From NCBI RefSeq assembly GCF_029360725.1, contig NZ_JARKMY010000002.1, positions 1,312,730-1,376,729 of the forward strand: a DNA stretch of 64,000 nucleotides, in the 5' to 3' direction. Below, piece after piece: positions 55,100-64,000 of this stretch (positions are counted from its first letter, which is position 1; each line of letters starts with the position of its first letter). The position numbers and the translations under genes were made by a program. The notes under the pieces were generated by a model. The model was not told the origin of the DNA and did not search any database. It worked only from the letters and a program-made list of their open reading frames with translations. Source of the stretch: Chryseolinea sp. H1M3-3. Its GTDB lineage: Bacteria; Bacteroidota; Bacteroidia; Cytophagales; Cyclobacteriaceae.

Positions 55100-56303
55100 A
55101 ACTGATGATAATATTGTGAACATTGTTTTGTTTGGAAAAAGCTTTTCCTGAAATGAATCTTCCCGAGTTGTCTACAGTATAATTGTATTGAATGTGACTG
55201 ATGAGCACAGGGTGACCCGGTTGTGTAGGCGCCGCGTTGGTAATCGTTGCGGGAAGATGTTGTGAATAATAAAAAACAAAATTGTTGAACCCTGAAAATT
55301 CCACAGCATAGGAGAGGGCCTCCATCTTTTTGTAGAGCGGATTGATAATGCTGGTATATTCAATTTGGAAATCGGCAAGAAGTGTTCCTTGCTTTTTTAT
55401 CGTTTGGCGAATGAGATTGCCATCAGTGTTAAAGGTGAGCTCGACATCAGCTGTGGTTTCTTTTTCCTCCACGTTCAACCGCTTTGGATATGTTCCGGCG
55501 TATTCTAGAAAAGTAGTCGTACTGAAGTATTGATCGTCGTGGTAGGTAAGAATTTTCTTTCGGAGACCGTTTTCGTAAATGTAGGACAGATCCCATCGTC
55601 CGCTTATAGAACTTAGGTGTCCCACGTCGTTGTAGCTCCTCAATTCCGAATATCCCACTGTGCAGCCGTCAGTAGACGATGCGCCTTTAATATGTGTACA
55701 CCAGTTAACGGTACTTATTTTTCCGTTGTCATAATAAAAACTTAACGAGTCCTGAACACCGATACCGTCCAGCGTGACTTTCCTTACCAGATTATTTTGA
55801 ATAACCTCAAATCCGAAGATTACATATCCAAATATTTCCGGTTTATCGTCTTCAAAAACTTCCAATACTTGTGGCGTAATGAATGTGTTTTCATCATTGA
55901 CCGTAAATGGTATTGGCAGTGGATGTGCCACGTACTTGGCCATATCGGAATCTTCAGTGGGAGCGGCGTAAACAATTTTGTTTGTTATATCAAGTACTGC
56001 AAATCCGTTAAGTTGATATTTGCCGGCCGGGAGCTCAAGCTTGTCGCTTAAGTATCCTTGCCCAAAATCGAATAGCGCGAGTTTGATATTTTCTTGCGAA
56101 ACGCCATCGCTATTCTTAAAACTCAGCAGCACATAAGCAGGCGCTTTTGTTTCATTTCCTTTTCCATTATCTCTCGTGGTGGGCGAAAATGAGAACGTCA
56201 CCTGACCGGTGTCTAAAGGGTGGTTTTCTTCCGACTGACAGGCAAATAAAATTAACAGGGATAGATACGTTAAAAACGAGCGGGTGCGTGCTTTCATTCG
56301 CAA
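55089..56303 (-). CDS. Lipoprotein of unknown function, paralogue 1
   Basis: 404 residues with a lipobox LLILFAC near residue 22 and an alternative Met at 3. The N-terminal half shares the domain of the next gene: QVTFSFSPTTR, IKLALFDFGQGYLSDKLELP, GKYQLNGFAVLD, AKYVAHPLPIPFTV, ITPQVLEV. The C-terminal half contains repeat-like phrases (YDNGKISTVNWC, ELRSYNDVGHLSSISGRWDL) that resemble YD/RHS-style strand repeats. It is followed by a translationally coupled second paralogue, and the hybrid two-component regulator lies upstream on the same strand. Confidence 0.75.
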   Translation of the reverse strand: MRMKARTRSFLTYLSLLILFACQSEENHPLDTGQVTFSFSPTTRDNGKGNETKAPAYVLLSFKNSDGVSQENIKLALFDFGQGYLSDKLELPAGKYQLNGFAVLDITNKIVYAAPTEDSDMAKYVAHPLPIPFTVNDENTFITPQVLEVFEDDKPEIFGYVIFGFEVIQNNLVRKVTLDGIGVQDSLSFYYDNGKISTVNWCTHIKGASSTDGCTVGYSELRSYNDVGHLSSISGRWDLSYIYENGLRKKILTYHDDQYFSTTTFLEYAGTYPKRLNVEEKETTADVELTFNTDGNLIRQTIKKQGTLLADFQIEYTSIINPLYKKMEALSYAVEFSGFNNFVFYYSQHLPATITNAAPTQPGHPVLISHIQYNYTVDNSGRFISGKAFSKQNNVHNIIISYVK

Positions 56304-56450
56304 TAGAATTTATTTAAATAAAGGACGTTTAAAACCCTCAAACGGAATGGTAGGATCAGTTCAAAAAGAGGTACTTTCGTTGCAACCCGCTAAATCTTAA
56401 ATGCGTACCGTGTTTTTAATGAATATTCCCGCGTGTTCGTCAGGAAGAAG

Positions 56451-59219
56451 TCAATTCGCTGATTTAGCATATTCACTTGGCGACAATCCAAATTTTTTGC
56501 GGAATCGTTTGGCAAAATAAGATGGTTCGTTAAAGCCAACAGTATAACAGATTTGAGAAAGCGTATCCGCTTTGGCGAGAATTAGATCCGAAGCTTTTTG
56601 CAGTCTTAGGTTGTTAACGAAGTCTGAAGGAGAAACACCAAGAAGCGCTTTCATTTTGCGAAATAATTGCGTACGACTTAAATTCATTTCCGCTGCGAAT
56701 CTTTCAATACCGAATCCTGCATCACTCATGTTCGCCTCTACAACCAATGTTGCCTTCATGATGAATTTATCGTCGAGAGATAGCTCGCGTGGCTCTTTGG
56801 GTAGTGCACTAAATTCCTCCTGGAATTTTTCCGCTAATCTTCTTCGTTGTTCAATTAAATTGATTATTCGAACCTGCAACTCTTCAATCGAGAATGGTTT
56901 TGGCAGATAGTCATCAGCGCCCGTTTTTAATCCTTCGATCCGTGATTCAAAGTCAGTTTTTGCCGTAAGCAGAATAATCGGAATATGACTGGTTCGCTCA
57001 TCGGCTTTGAGCTTTTGTGTGAGTTCTATACCATTCATCTTTGGCATCATCACATCAGACAGAATTAGTGTTGGAATCTTTTCTATGGCTATTGAAAATC
57101 CTTCCTCACCATTTTTTGCAGCGAGTATTGCAAAATTGTCAAGGAATTTTCCCGCGATAAAATTTCTTAACTCAGGATTATCTTCCACAATAAGAATTGA
57201 CTCGGCGTGCATTTCATCGCTGTCAGTTTCTTTAAAACACCGCTCATCAGAACGGTCGTGAAGAAAAACTTCGACGTTTTGGTCTTGTGAGAAATAATGG
57301 TGTCGGGTCGTACCGGCTTGTGTTGCTTTAGGAAATTTTTCTTTATTAAAAGGTAGTGCGATGGAGACTCTTGTACCCACATTTTCTTGACTGGTTATTT
57401 CGATTTTCCCTTGGTAAAGTTTTACCAATTCGTTTACCAAAGACAACCCAAGACCGGTTCCTTGCTGTCCATCTTCGGCGGTGTTTCCGATTTGATAAAA
57501 TGGTAAAAAGATGTGTTGTAAATCCTTTTTAGGGATACCCCTGCCGTTATCAGTTACCCTGATCGTCAGAATTCCTGTTTCGGATGATGTAAAAGCCGAG
57601 AGCGTAACCGTACCCCCGATCGGAGTGAATTTAATTGCGTTCGACAAAATATTGTTGATGATTTTCTCCAGTTTGTCGGCGTCATACCATGCGTCTTCTG
57701 ATGTGATCTCAATGTCTTTTAGAAATGAAATGTTCCTCCTTTCTGCCAAAACATCAAAAGAAGCTATCAGCATTTTTACAAATTCATTCAGGTTGCCCGC
57801 TTGAATTTTGAGTACCATTTTGCCTTCCTCCAACTTGGACATGTCCAAGAGTTGATTAATCAGATCGAGTAAGCGATGCGCGTTTCGATTGACAAGTCTA
57901 AGATCATCTCGGTCCTGCTGACTCAAACCACCGGACTTCAATTTGCTTTCTATCGGCGCAAGGATGAGTGACAAAGGTGTTCGGAATTCGTGTGATACAT
58001 TTGCAAAAAACCTTGACTTTAATTGGTGAGCATCTTTTAGATTTTCATTAAGTTTTTTTTGTATATCCAACAGTTCTTTTGCCTTGCGAGACCGTAAGTG
58101 CTGTAGCCTGTAAATCGTGATGAGCGCCACGAGTAAAAGTAGTGATCCGGTAATAAGTGCATTTGTCCACAGCTTTTGAATTTTCTTTTCCTGCTCCAAT
58201 AGCTTTATGGCTTGTTCTTTTTTTTCAGATTCATAATACGCTTCAATCTCAGCGATTTTCCTGCTCTTACTTTCAGTATAGAGACTGTCCTGATAAGCGG
58301 ATTCCAAATCGCGGTAGGCAATTGCTTTTGCAAATCCTCCTCTTTTTTTCTCAAGGGCGACAAGTTGATTATAAGCTTCCTCCAATTTCTTTTTACCGTT
58401 AAAACTTTTGGCCAATGCGATCGATTTGAATAAATAGAATTCTGCTGTATCGTATTTGGCGGTAAGTGTATACAACTGCCCCATGGCTGTATATATAGTG
58501 GTCATCCGGAATTTATTATTAAACTTCAATGCAATGCCGAGTGACTTTTTGAAATAAGCTAATGCATTTTCTGGGTCGTTTTTCAACGTATACAGCCGCG
58601 CGAGATTTGCAAATACCTGGCCAATCCCATCCTCGTCGTTTAGCCGTTGCCTTATTTGTAGGGACCTTGAAAAATATTCTTCTGCTAACGCAAGCTGAGA
58701 AAGTTTTAAATAAAATGTTCCCATTAAATTGTAGCACCACGCTAAATCAGCGTCAAGACTTTCCTTTAAATATATAGCAACGGCCTTGTCATAGAAGTCT
58801 TTTGCTCTACTATATTCTCCTTCCAATTGATGAATAAGGCCGAGCATTTGATAGGACTGACCAATGCCTCGTTGGTAGTTGATGCTTTCATGTATGCTCA
58901 GCATTTTGTAGGCGTATCTTGTGGCTTTTTCGTACTCACCTATCACCCAGTAATAAAGTGCGATAGCCCCGTTAGCCGTACCGATGCCTTTTGGAAAATC
59001 TATTTGTTCGGCAATTTGCAGTGCTTCTTCTGCTAGTCTTTTATGCACTTCAGGACGGTTCGTATACTCCTGAAGACAGATGTCGAAAATAATGGCTAAC
59101 CGAATGGTGTCTTTCTCAGGGTGATTCTTCAACGCAATGTATAGGCTGTCCAAAATTCGATTCTGTCCAAAAGCAAAAGGAAGGATGATCAAACATAGAA
59201 GCAGGAGATAGTACCGCAT
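56451..59219 (-). CDS. Hybrid two-component regulator (TPR sensor, histidine kinase, receiver, AraC output)
   Basis: 922 residues. A signal or membrane-leading helix (1-18) precedes an extracytoplasmic TPR array (about 60-330; CYNLMGTFYLKLSQLALAEE, YFSRSLQIRQRLND). A membrane helix at about 350-372 leads to a HisKA domain with the phosphorylated His410 in NVSHEFRTP, a HATPase domain (NAIKFTPIGG, DNGRGIPKKDL, GTGLGLSLVNELV), a receiver domain with Asp722 in ILSDVMMPKMNG, and an AraC helix-turn-helix (about 815-922). This one-protein signalling layout is typical of Bacteroidota and usually governs adjacent transport or degradation genes. The likely targets are the tandem lipoproteins and perhaps the TonB receptor downstream. 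Confidence 0.95.
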   Translation of the reverse strand: MRYYLLLLCLIILPFAFGQNRILDSLYIALKNHPEKDTIRLAIIFDICLQEYTNRPEVHKRLAEEALQIAEQIDFPKGIGTANGAIALYYWVIGEYEKATRYAYKMLSIHESINYQRGIGQSYQMLGLIHQLEGEYSRAKDFYDKAVAIYLKESLDADLAWCYNLMGTFYLKLSQLALAEEYFSRSLQIRQRLNDEDGIGQVFANLARLYTLKNDPENALAYFKKSLGIALKFNNKFRMTTIYTAMGQLYTLTAKYDTAEFYLFKSIALAKSFNGKKKLEEAYNQLVALEKKRGGFAKAIAYRDLESAYQDSLYTESKSRKIAEIEAYYESEKKEQAIKLLEQEKKIQKLWTNALITGSLLLLVALITIYRLQHLRSRKAKELLDIQKKLNENLKDAHQLKSRFFANVSHEFRTPLSLILAPIESKLKSGGLSQQDRDDLRLVNRNAHRLLDLINQLLDMSKLEEGKMVLKIQAGNLNEFVKMLIASFDVLAERRNISFLKDIEITSEDAWYDADKLEKIINNILSNAIKFTPIGGTVTLSAFTSSETGILTIRVTDNGRGIPKKDLQHIFLPFYQIGNTAEDGQQGTGLGLSLVNELVKLYQGKIEITSQENVGTRVSIALPFNKEKFPKATQAGTTRHHYFSQDQNVEVFLHDRSDERCFKETDSDEMHAESILIVEDNPELRNFIAGKFLDNFAILAAKNGEEGFSIAIEKIPTLILSDVMMPKMNGIELTQKLKADERTSHIPIILLTAKTDFESRIEGLKTGADDYLPKPFSIEELQVRIINLIEQRRRLAEKFQEEFSALPKEPRELSLDDKFIMKATLVVEANMSDAGFGIERFAAEMNLSRTQLFRKMKALLGVSPSDFVNNLRLQKASDLILAKADTLSQICYTVGFNEPSYFAKRFRKKFGLSPSEYAKSAN

Positions 59220-59693
59220 ATCTTTATTATAAATCTTACTGGTTTTTGAGTGGAAAAAGGCGTTGCGTTTTCGTGAAAAGAAAACGAGGTTCGGTTAGGC
59301 TGGCTTGTTACGCTTCAAAAACAGGAAGACACAACACACTCGACCTTCGTGTACCTGTTTTTTTAGTAGGATAAAGTTACCGGTAATCAATATGTCGCTC
59401 GGGTATTATGGTTTCAACGGAGGATAGATTCGTTGCATTACCACGCAATCAAGTGTTCGATTACGCTTTGATTCTTATTGGAGCAACGCAATGCCTGGAC
59501 AAAAATCCCTTGCGTATGGTAGGATGGCAGCTTTAGCAGTGAGTGTCAGAGCCGCGCCTCAAAAAAGTTGCGTGCGTAAAAATTTGAAAGTATAATGTCA
59601 GTGCGGACAGCAAGCCGAGGCTGATTTACTGTCCCGTGGAGAAAAGATATGCATCGTGGTGAGAATACTGAGAAATGTTAGTGTCCGGTCTTT
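59220..59693. other. Spacer with a possible terminator
   Basis: About 470 bases between two minus-strand genes. Apart from a long-loop inverted repeat at 59317-59362, nothing was recognised. The promoter of the hybrid regulator should be near 59220-59320. Confidence 0.45.
59317..59362. terminator. Possible terminator with long loop
   Basis: AAAAACAGG (59317-59325) / CCTGTTTTT (59354-59362), with T-runs on both strands and a 28-base loop that can pair weakly within itself. It lies past the 59694 gene on its downstream side. Confidence 0.4.
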
Positions 59694-60110
59694 TCAATGC
59701 CCCGATGCATTGACCGTCGCGTTATCCGTAACGACCAATTTGATGACTCTCCCCTTGGTTTTGTATTGAAGGGTTCCACTTAACACGATAAAATAGGAGC
59801 CCACCTTGGTTGATGGCGCTACCGCTATGATCGCTTCACTCAAATCAATATCACCGCGTTCGGGCGCGAACGATATTTCGACACCGTCTGGCAGAAATGA
59901 TGTGGTTTCCATACGAACATTTTCATTGGATAAACCCTTTGCTCTGAGCACGGATACGTTTATTTTTTTTAATGTCCCTTTTTCAATGACGACGGAATCA
60001 TCCGCCACAATGAAGAATCCCTTTTTTGGAGTGGGAAAGTTTTGAGCATTGGCGGAAACGGAAAAAATGCAATTTGCGAATAGCAGTATAGTAATAAGAT
60101 GTATAATCAT
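59694..60110 (-). CDS. Exported hypothetical protein
   Basis: 138 residues with a signal peptide ending in ANAQ (about 1-23). The mature part is predicted to be a small beta-sandwich: DDSVVIEKGTLKKINVSVLR, FLPDGVEISFAPERGDI, LSEAIIAVAPSTKVGSYFI, LQYKTKGRVIKLVV. The strand order resembles an immunoglobulin-like or DUF4625-type domain, but no family is certain. The next gene upstream on the same strand (60345-60803) is also orphan; the 234-base gap argues for separate units. Confidence 0.55.
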   Translation of the reverse strand: MIIHLITILLFANCIFSVSANAQNFPTPKKGFFIVADDSVVIEKGTLKKINVSVLRAKGLSNENVRMETTSFLPDGVEISFAPERGDIDLSEAIIAVAPSTKVGSYFIVLSGTLQYKTKGRVIKLVVTDNATVNASGH

Positions 60111-60344
60111 AGCGGTGTTGAATTAAGCAATGAAGTTGGACCGATTTTGGTCTTCAAATGAAATACGCTTGTTGCAACGAATGGTAATTTTGTTTCATGC
60201 CATTCTTGATTTGATGGGAATAATGGGTGACATACATTCCGTTGGTTTACCGGCAGAACGCCACTGCTTGAGTTTAATGGTTATGTTAGGTTGCGATGAG
60301 AAAATATTACTCTTTCTCTTAACTAATTTGGGAATGCATCTTCG

Positions 60345-60803
60345 TCAATCCTTATCTGCGTCAATCAGGATCGTTATTTTTTCAAGCGCCTCTTCAGACT
60401 CAAATGAGCCCTTGACTTCCAGTTCAAACACGCCTTGAAAATGATGAAGGAAAAGTATCGTTGCTTTTTGAAGGGAAGCTGAACTTGTTTCGTACTTCTT
60501 TACGATATATGATTTGCTAGCTCCGTTGGCATATCGCTCTTTATACTGACCTAAAGATCTTCTCCATTCCTCTACTGGAACACGAATCGTTGGCGGAACA
60601 TCAATCTTCTTGGCATTTTTAAGAATGTTTTTTACGCTGAATACAAATCCCTTTTTCTCAAATGGAGGAGCTGGTTTGCTAGGGTCAACACTTTTGACGG
60701 GAACCTCTTCTGTATACCGCTCCAGGTACGCGACTTGCAGAATCAGGTCTGCCTCTTTTACGATCGACGACAATTCTACCGTTGTATATTTGATGATGCT
60801 CAT
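60345..60803 (-). CDS. Hypothetical cytoplasmic protein
   Basis: 152 residues with no signal peptide and mixed alpha/beta composition. A conserved-looking stretch is FVFSVKNILKNAKKIDVPPT and the C-terminus is acidic (FESEEALEKITILIDADKD). An ATG-initiated frame with codon usage like its neighbours makes it a credible gene, but no domain is recognised. The downstream neighbour on this strand is an exported small beta protein; the other side is the divergent sugar dehydrogenase gene, and its start lies 250 bases away. Confidence 0.55.
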   Translation of the reverse strand: MSIIKYTTVELSSIVKEADLILQVAYLERYTEEVPVKSVDPSKPAPPFEKKGFVFSVKNILKNAKKIDVPPTIRVPVEEWRRSLGQYKERYANGASKSYIVKKYETSSASLQKATILFLHHFQGVFELEVKGSFESEEALEKITILIDADKD

Positions 60804-61052
60804 GAATCCGATTTCCGCGAAGGTGATGAATTTTTCCGCGTGTTGTATTTAATATTATATCATTGCAGATATTCGTCCGCAAGTTTGCCTGAGTTCTCGA
60901 GCAGCTTGTGTCTCTGTAAAATTCTTTGAGAATAAATGTTTTGGAAGGAACTTGCGAATTTATGTTGGGTATCATGCATCCATTTGCTAATGACGGCATT
61001 GCAGGAAATTACTTACATTGAATGTATTGAGTAAGAAATTTTATAACAGATA

Positions 61053-63899
61053 ATGAATTACGCGCGAATCATAACTAAAGGTCTGTATTTATTGGTTTTG
61101 ATCATGACGGCCTCCTGTTCAGTAAAGGAAGAACAAGTCCAGAAGGTTTCTGTGTTAAAACCGGAAGACAATCGGTTTACGCCAGTCATCCTTACACCCG
61201 AAGGTGCGTTGGACGAGCCGATGATGTTCGAAGTTGCCGATGAGAACTCAGTTTTTATAATCGAGCGAAAGGGTGCTCTCAAAAGGTTCGACCTGAAGAC
61301 CAGAACCATGAACCTGATCACAACACTCGATGTATTTACCGGCAATGAACAAGGACTTATCGGGTTGACGCTTGATCCAAACTTTCAAACTAATCATTGG
61401 ATCTATCTCCAATACGCCCCGGCAAAAGAAAACGTGTTTAAACTGGTTAGATGGGAGGTGTCAAATGATAAACTCGTTGAAGGCTCCGAAAAGGTTGTAT
61501 TAACAATTCCTGTCGATCGTGAAAATACAAATCATACGGGAGGAGGAATGACCTGGGACAAAAATGGTAATTTATACCTTACTGTTGGAAACAATACAGG
61601 CAATCGATTAACAGCGCAGACGGATGAACGTCCCGGTTTCAGTTACCTTGATGACCAGCGTGGTGCATCTAACACCAATGACCTGCGCGGAAAAATACTT
61701 CGCATTCATCCTGAACCGGATGGGAGTTATTCCATTCCAAAAGGGAATTTGTTTCCTGAGAATACCGCTAAGACACGTCCTGAAATATACACGATGGGCC
61801 ATAGAAATGTCTGGCGTGTTTCAGTGGATAGCAAAACGGGTTGGATCTATTGGGGTGAGGTTGGCCCTGATCAGGATACCGATTCAGAGACAGGTCCCCG
61901 GGGTTACGATGAACAAAATCAAGCGAAAGGCCCTGGTTTTTTTGGCTGGCCTTATTTCATTGCAGACAATCAAGCGATTCCTAAATATGATTTTGCAAAT
62001 GACAGGGTAGGAGAAAAGCTTGATCCAACCAGGCCGGTTAATACTTCACCAAATAATACCGGCTTAAAAGAATTGCCGCCTGCACAACCCGCTTTGATTT
62101 ATTATCCATATGCAACGTCCGACAAATTTCCTCTTGTTGGTTCAAGCTCGCGTTGTGCGATTGGCGGCCCCATTTATCACAGAAGTGATTTTAAAAATCC
62201 GCAGCGGCCATTTCCTGAGTATTATGAAGGCAAATGGCTGATGGGCGACTATTCAAGATTCTGGATCATGGCGGTTACACTGGACGATGATGGAAATTAC
62301 GTATCCATGGAACGTTTTGCTCCGGACTACCATCCTGTACAACCACTGGATATTAAGTTTGGTCCTTCGGGAGATCTTTATGTCTTGGAGTACGGTAGCA
62401 ACACCGTTAGATCTGCAGCAGAATCCCGATTAGTGCGTGTGGAGTATAACGCTGGTAACAGAAAGCCAGTGGTGCAGGCGTCAGCCTCTAAGCGTGGAGG
62501 GGCTGTTCCATTTACTATCACTTTAAGTTCGAAGGGAACCGTCGACTACGACAACGATGAATTAAAATATGAATGGAAAATTAGCGGCGATAATAATAGT
62601 ACGATGAATGAAAAAGGAGAAAGTCCTGTGATTACGCTCACGGATCCTGGCGTTTACACAGCTACCCTGACCGTTACTGATGGAAAAGGTGAATCAGGAA
62701 GTGCAACGGTTCGATTGATTGCTGGAAACGAGCCGCCTGTTGTGGTTTTAAGATCTGAGGGCAATAAAACATTTTTCTTTCCGGAAACGACTTTTGAATA
62801 TGATGTAAAAGTAAGTGACAAAGAGGATGGAACGCTGGGTAACGGAATCGACAACAACGCTGTTGTCGTGAGTTTCGATTATACGTCGGAAGGTTTTGAT
62901 TTTGCCCCCATTCAACTAGGTCATGCAGACCTTGATGCGGCTTCGCGCGACGTTGTAGCACAAAGTATGATAAGATCAAGTGATTGCCGGAATTGTCATA
63001 CGGTGGACGTTAAAGCCGTAGGACCAGCTTTCAAGCAGATTGCAGAAAAATACAACGGTCTCCCTGGTAGCAAAGACACTTTGGCGCAGAGAATCATTAA
63101 GGGCAGTTCCGGCCTTTGGGGAACGGATAACAATATGCCTGCGCATCCCAACATGAGCGTGACCGATGCACGGACGATCGCCAATTATATTTTAAATATT
63201 AACAATCCAAAGCCCTCATCTCTTCCGGTAAAAGGAAAGTACAGCCTCAAAGTACCCTCCGATGATAATGGACGTGGAACGTATATTTTTCGAGCTGCCT
63301 ATACCGACCGTGGTGCCGGATCTATTCCACCACAAACCACAGATACCATAGTGTTGTTGAAAAGTCCAAAACTTAACCCGGTAAAGGCAGAAATAATTGA
63401 AGGCGGTGCATTAAGAGATCAGCTTGATGAATATATTTTTTTGACGGCAAAACCGGACGCATATATCGGCTACAAGGCTGTTGATCTTACAACTGTAAAA
63501 CAAATTTCCTTTCACCCAAATTGGCACTTATACGATATTTACCCCGGTGGAAAAGTCGAGGTACGGATTGATAAACCCGATGGCGAATTAATTGGTGAGG
63601 CTGCTTTCGAGCCTGAACAATTTAACACGCGTTACCGCGGATTATTTGATGGACTAAAAAATCCATCGGCCGAGCAACAAAAGAGAATGAAAAGATATCC
63701 GGCGCTGGATCCCTCCAGGTTTTTTGCGAGAGGCTCAGACAAAAACTCCTTTACCATTCCGTCGGAAACAATAATCAAGGAGACGAACGGGGTACATGAT
63801 CTCTATTTTGTATTCAGAAACTTTAAGCCGGGCAAGGCAGATGCACTATTCCCGTTGGCTGAAATTGTCTTGATGAATTCGACTTCAAAGAAAAAATAA
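61053..63899 (+). CDS. PQQ-type sugar dehydrogenase / PKD / cytochrome c lipoprotein
   Basis: 948 residues. A lipobox (LIMTASC, Cys about 23) follows a signal sequence. Then come a glucose/sorbosone-dehydrogenase propeller (about 40-465; VSVDSKTGWIYWGEVGPDQD is diagnostic), a PKD domain (about 465-560), a cytochrome c domain with CRNCH at 645-649, and a C-terminal beta-sandwich like a carbohydrate-binding module (about 740-948). It is a close relative of the C-terminal three quarters of the protein at 19419-22805 but lacks the ThuA domain. It probably oxidises a sugar in the periplasm. The next gene, starting 10 bases after the stop, looks like a formylglycine-generating-enzyme-type protein, so the two may be co-transcribed. 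Confidence 0.9.
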   Translation: MNYARIITKGLYLLVLIMTASCSVKEEQVQKVSVLKPEDNRFTPVILTPEGALDEPMMFEVADENSVFIIERKGALKRFDLKTRTMNLITTLDVFTGNEQGLIGLTLDPNFQTNHWIYLQYAPAKENVFKLVRWEVSNDKLVEGSEKVVLTIPVDRENTNHTGGGMTWDKNGNLYLTVGNNTGNRLTAQTDERPGFSYLDDQRGASNTNDLRGKILRIHPEPDGSYSIPKGNLFPENTAKTRPEIYTMGHRNVWRVSVDSKTGWIYWGEVGPDQDTDSETGPRGYDEQNQAKGPGFFGWPYFIADNQAIPKYDFANDRVGEKLDPTRPVNTSPNNTGLKELPPAQPALIYYPYATSDKFPLVGSSSRCAIGGPIYHRSDFKNPQRPFPEYYEGKWLMGDYSRFWIMAVTLDDDGNYVSMERFAPDYHPVQPLDIKFGPSGDLYVLEYGSNTVRSAAESRLVRVEYNAGNRKPVVQASASKRGGAVPFTITLSSKGTVDYDNDELKYEWKISGDNNSTMNEKGESPVITLTDPGVYTATLTVTDGKGESGSATVRLIAGNEPPVVVLRSEGNKTFFFPETTFEYDVKVSDKEDGTLGNGIDNNAVVVSFDYTSEGFDFAPIQLGHADLDAASRDVVAQSMIRSSDCRNCHTVDVKAVGPAFKQIAEKYNGLPGSKDTLAQRIIKGSSGLWGTDNNMPAHPNMSVTDARTIANYILNINNPKPSSLPVKGKYSLKVPSDDNGRGTYIFRAAYTDRGAGSIPPQTTDTIVLLKSPKLNPVKAEIIEGGALRDQLDEYIFLTAKPDAYIGYKAVDLTTVKQISFHPNWHLYDIYPGGKVEVRIDKPDGELIGEAAFEPEQFNTRYRGLFDGLKNPSAEQQKRMKRYPALDPSRFFARGSDKNSFTIPSETIIKETNGVHDLYFVFRNFKPGKADALFPLAEIVLMNSTSKKK

Positions 63900-63909
63900 T
63901 CTTTTCTGA

Positions 63910-64000
63910 ATGACTGAAAGATTTTTAATATGTTTTTGTCTCTTCGTTACGCATTTCGCAATGGGACAGGGAAGGATTACCAACAGCATCGGGATGGAGT
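63910..64000 (+). CDS. Start of a probable formylglycine-generating-enzyme (SUMF1)-like gene (cut at window end)
   Basis: Thirty codons from ATG 63910 to the window end. They encode a signal peptide (MTERFLICFCLFVTHFAMGQ) followed by GRITNSIGME, which matches the N-terminal TNSIGMEF block common in SUMF1/FGE-domain proteins. The gene begins 10 bases after the stop of the sugar dehydrogenase, so an operon is likely. Only the first 30 residues can be seen, so the family is a tentative call. Confidence 0.5.
   Translation, partial: MTERFLICFCLFVTHFAMGQGRITNSIGME

Noticed and set aside
60130-60438. 102-codon plus-strand frame overlapping the end of the hypothetical gene at 60345
   Set aside because: Overlaps a better gene on the other strand and has no domain signal.
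1-64000. CRISPR arrays, rRNA, tRNA, insertion sequences and prophage modules
   Set aside because: No regularly spaced repeats, no ribosomal or tRNA cloverleaf patterns and no transposase, integrase or structural phage genes were seen. The PghP-like gene is the only phage-associated family and stands alone.

Overview
The window reads as a chromosomal segment of a free-living member of the Bacteroidota, most likely the order Cytophagales. The evidence is the gene mix: TonB-dependent receptors with a carboxypeptidase-regulatory leader domain, a hybrid two-component regulator with an AraC output domain, many exported lipoproteins, ThuA and sorbosone-dehydrogenase proteins, and FtsX-type permeases. 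A-rich start regions without strong Shine-Dalgarno sequences and two matches to the Bacteroidetes promoter pattern (TTG, about 20 bp, TAnnTTTG) agree. The genus is inference. I see no rRNA, tRNA, CRISPR array, integrase or transposase.

Layout. 1-4 kb: end of an RND efflux adaptor, a kelch lipoprotein, a CPA1 Na+/H+ antiporter and a repeat-bearing spacer. 4-13 kb: a group of exported catabolic enzymes (PQQ dehydrogenase with cytochrome c, dicupin, RraA-like aldolase, cupin/SMP-30 fusion, carboxylesterase). 13-18.5 kb: FtsX-type permease and a TonB-dependent receptor. 18.5-23.7 kb: a two-gene ThuA / sugar dehydrogenase operon facing a Nudix-derived regulator, with a perfect 23-bp palindrome lying on the operon promoter. 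24-37.8 kb: exported RidA-like and DinB-like proteins, an SDR/AraC pair, a BamA-like outer-membrane protein, a GlxA-type regulator, a membrane class III cyclase, a lipocalin, a D-lactate dehydrogenase-like FAD/Fe-S protein and a metallo-hydrolase. 38-48.5 kb: GMC oxidoreductase, a degenerate LigD-polymerase-like protein followed by a P-loop kinase, an HGSNAT-like acyltransferase, a second SDR/AraC pair, a poly-gamma-glutamate hydrolase, a flavin reductase and a second membrane cyclase. 48.5-64 kb: a palindromic repeat spacer, an SMP-30 lipoprotein, a TonB-dependent receptor, two tandem paralogous lipoproteins, the hybrid two-component regulator, two small orphan proteins, a second sorbosone-dehydrogenase/PKD/cytochrome c protein and the start of a probable formylglycine-generating-enzyme-like gene.

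How the parts fit. The recurring theme is oxidation outside the cytoplasm: three quinoprotein-type dehydrogenases each carry a CxxCH haem site, and lactonase-like (SMP-30), cupin, esterase and ThuA proteins, all with export signals, lie nearby. A reasonable inference is that sugars or aromatic/alcohol substrates are oxidised and hydrolysed in the periplasm, with electrons passed to cytochromes.

The most striking points are the palindrome/regulator/promoter arrangement at 22.8 kb, the LigD-polymerase homologue that has lost its catalytic aspartates, the export signals on normally cytoplasmic families (RraA, RidA, DinB), and the tandem lipoprotein paralogues beside a TonB receptor that has no SusD partner. 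Annotations rest on reading the sequence and on family knowledge; no database search was possible.
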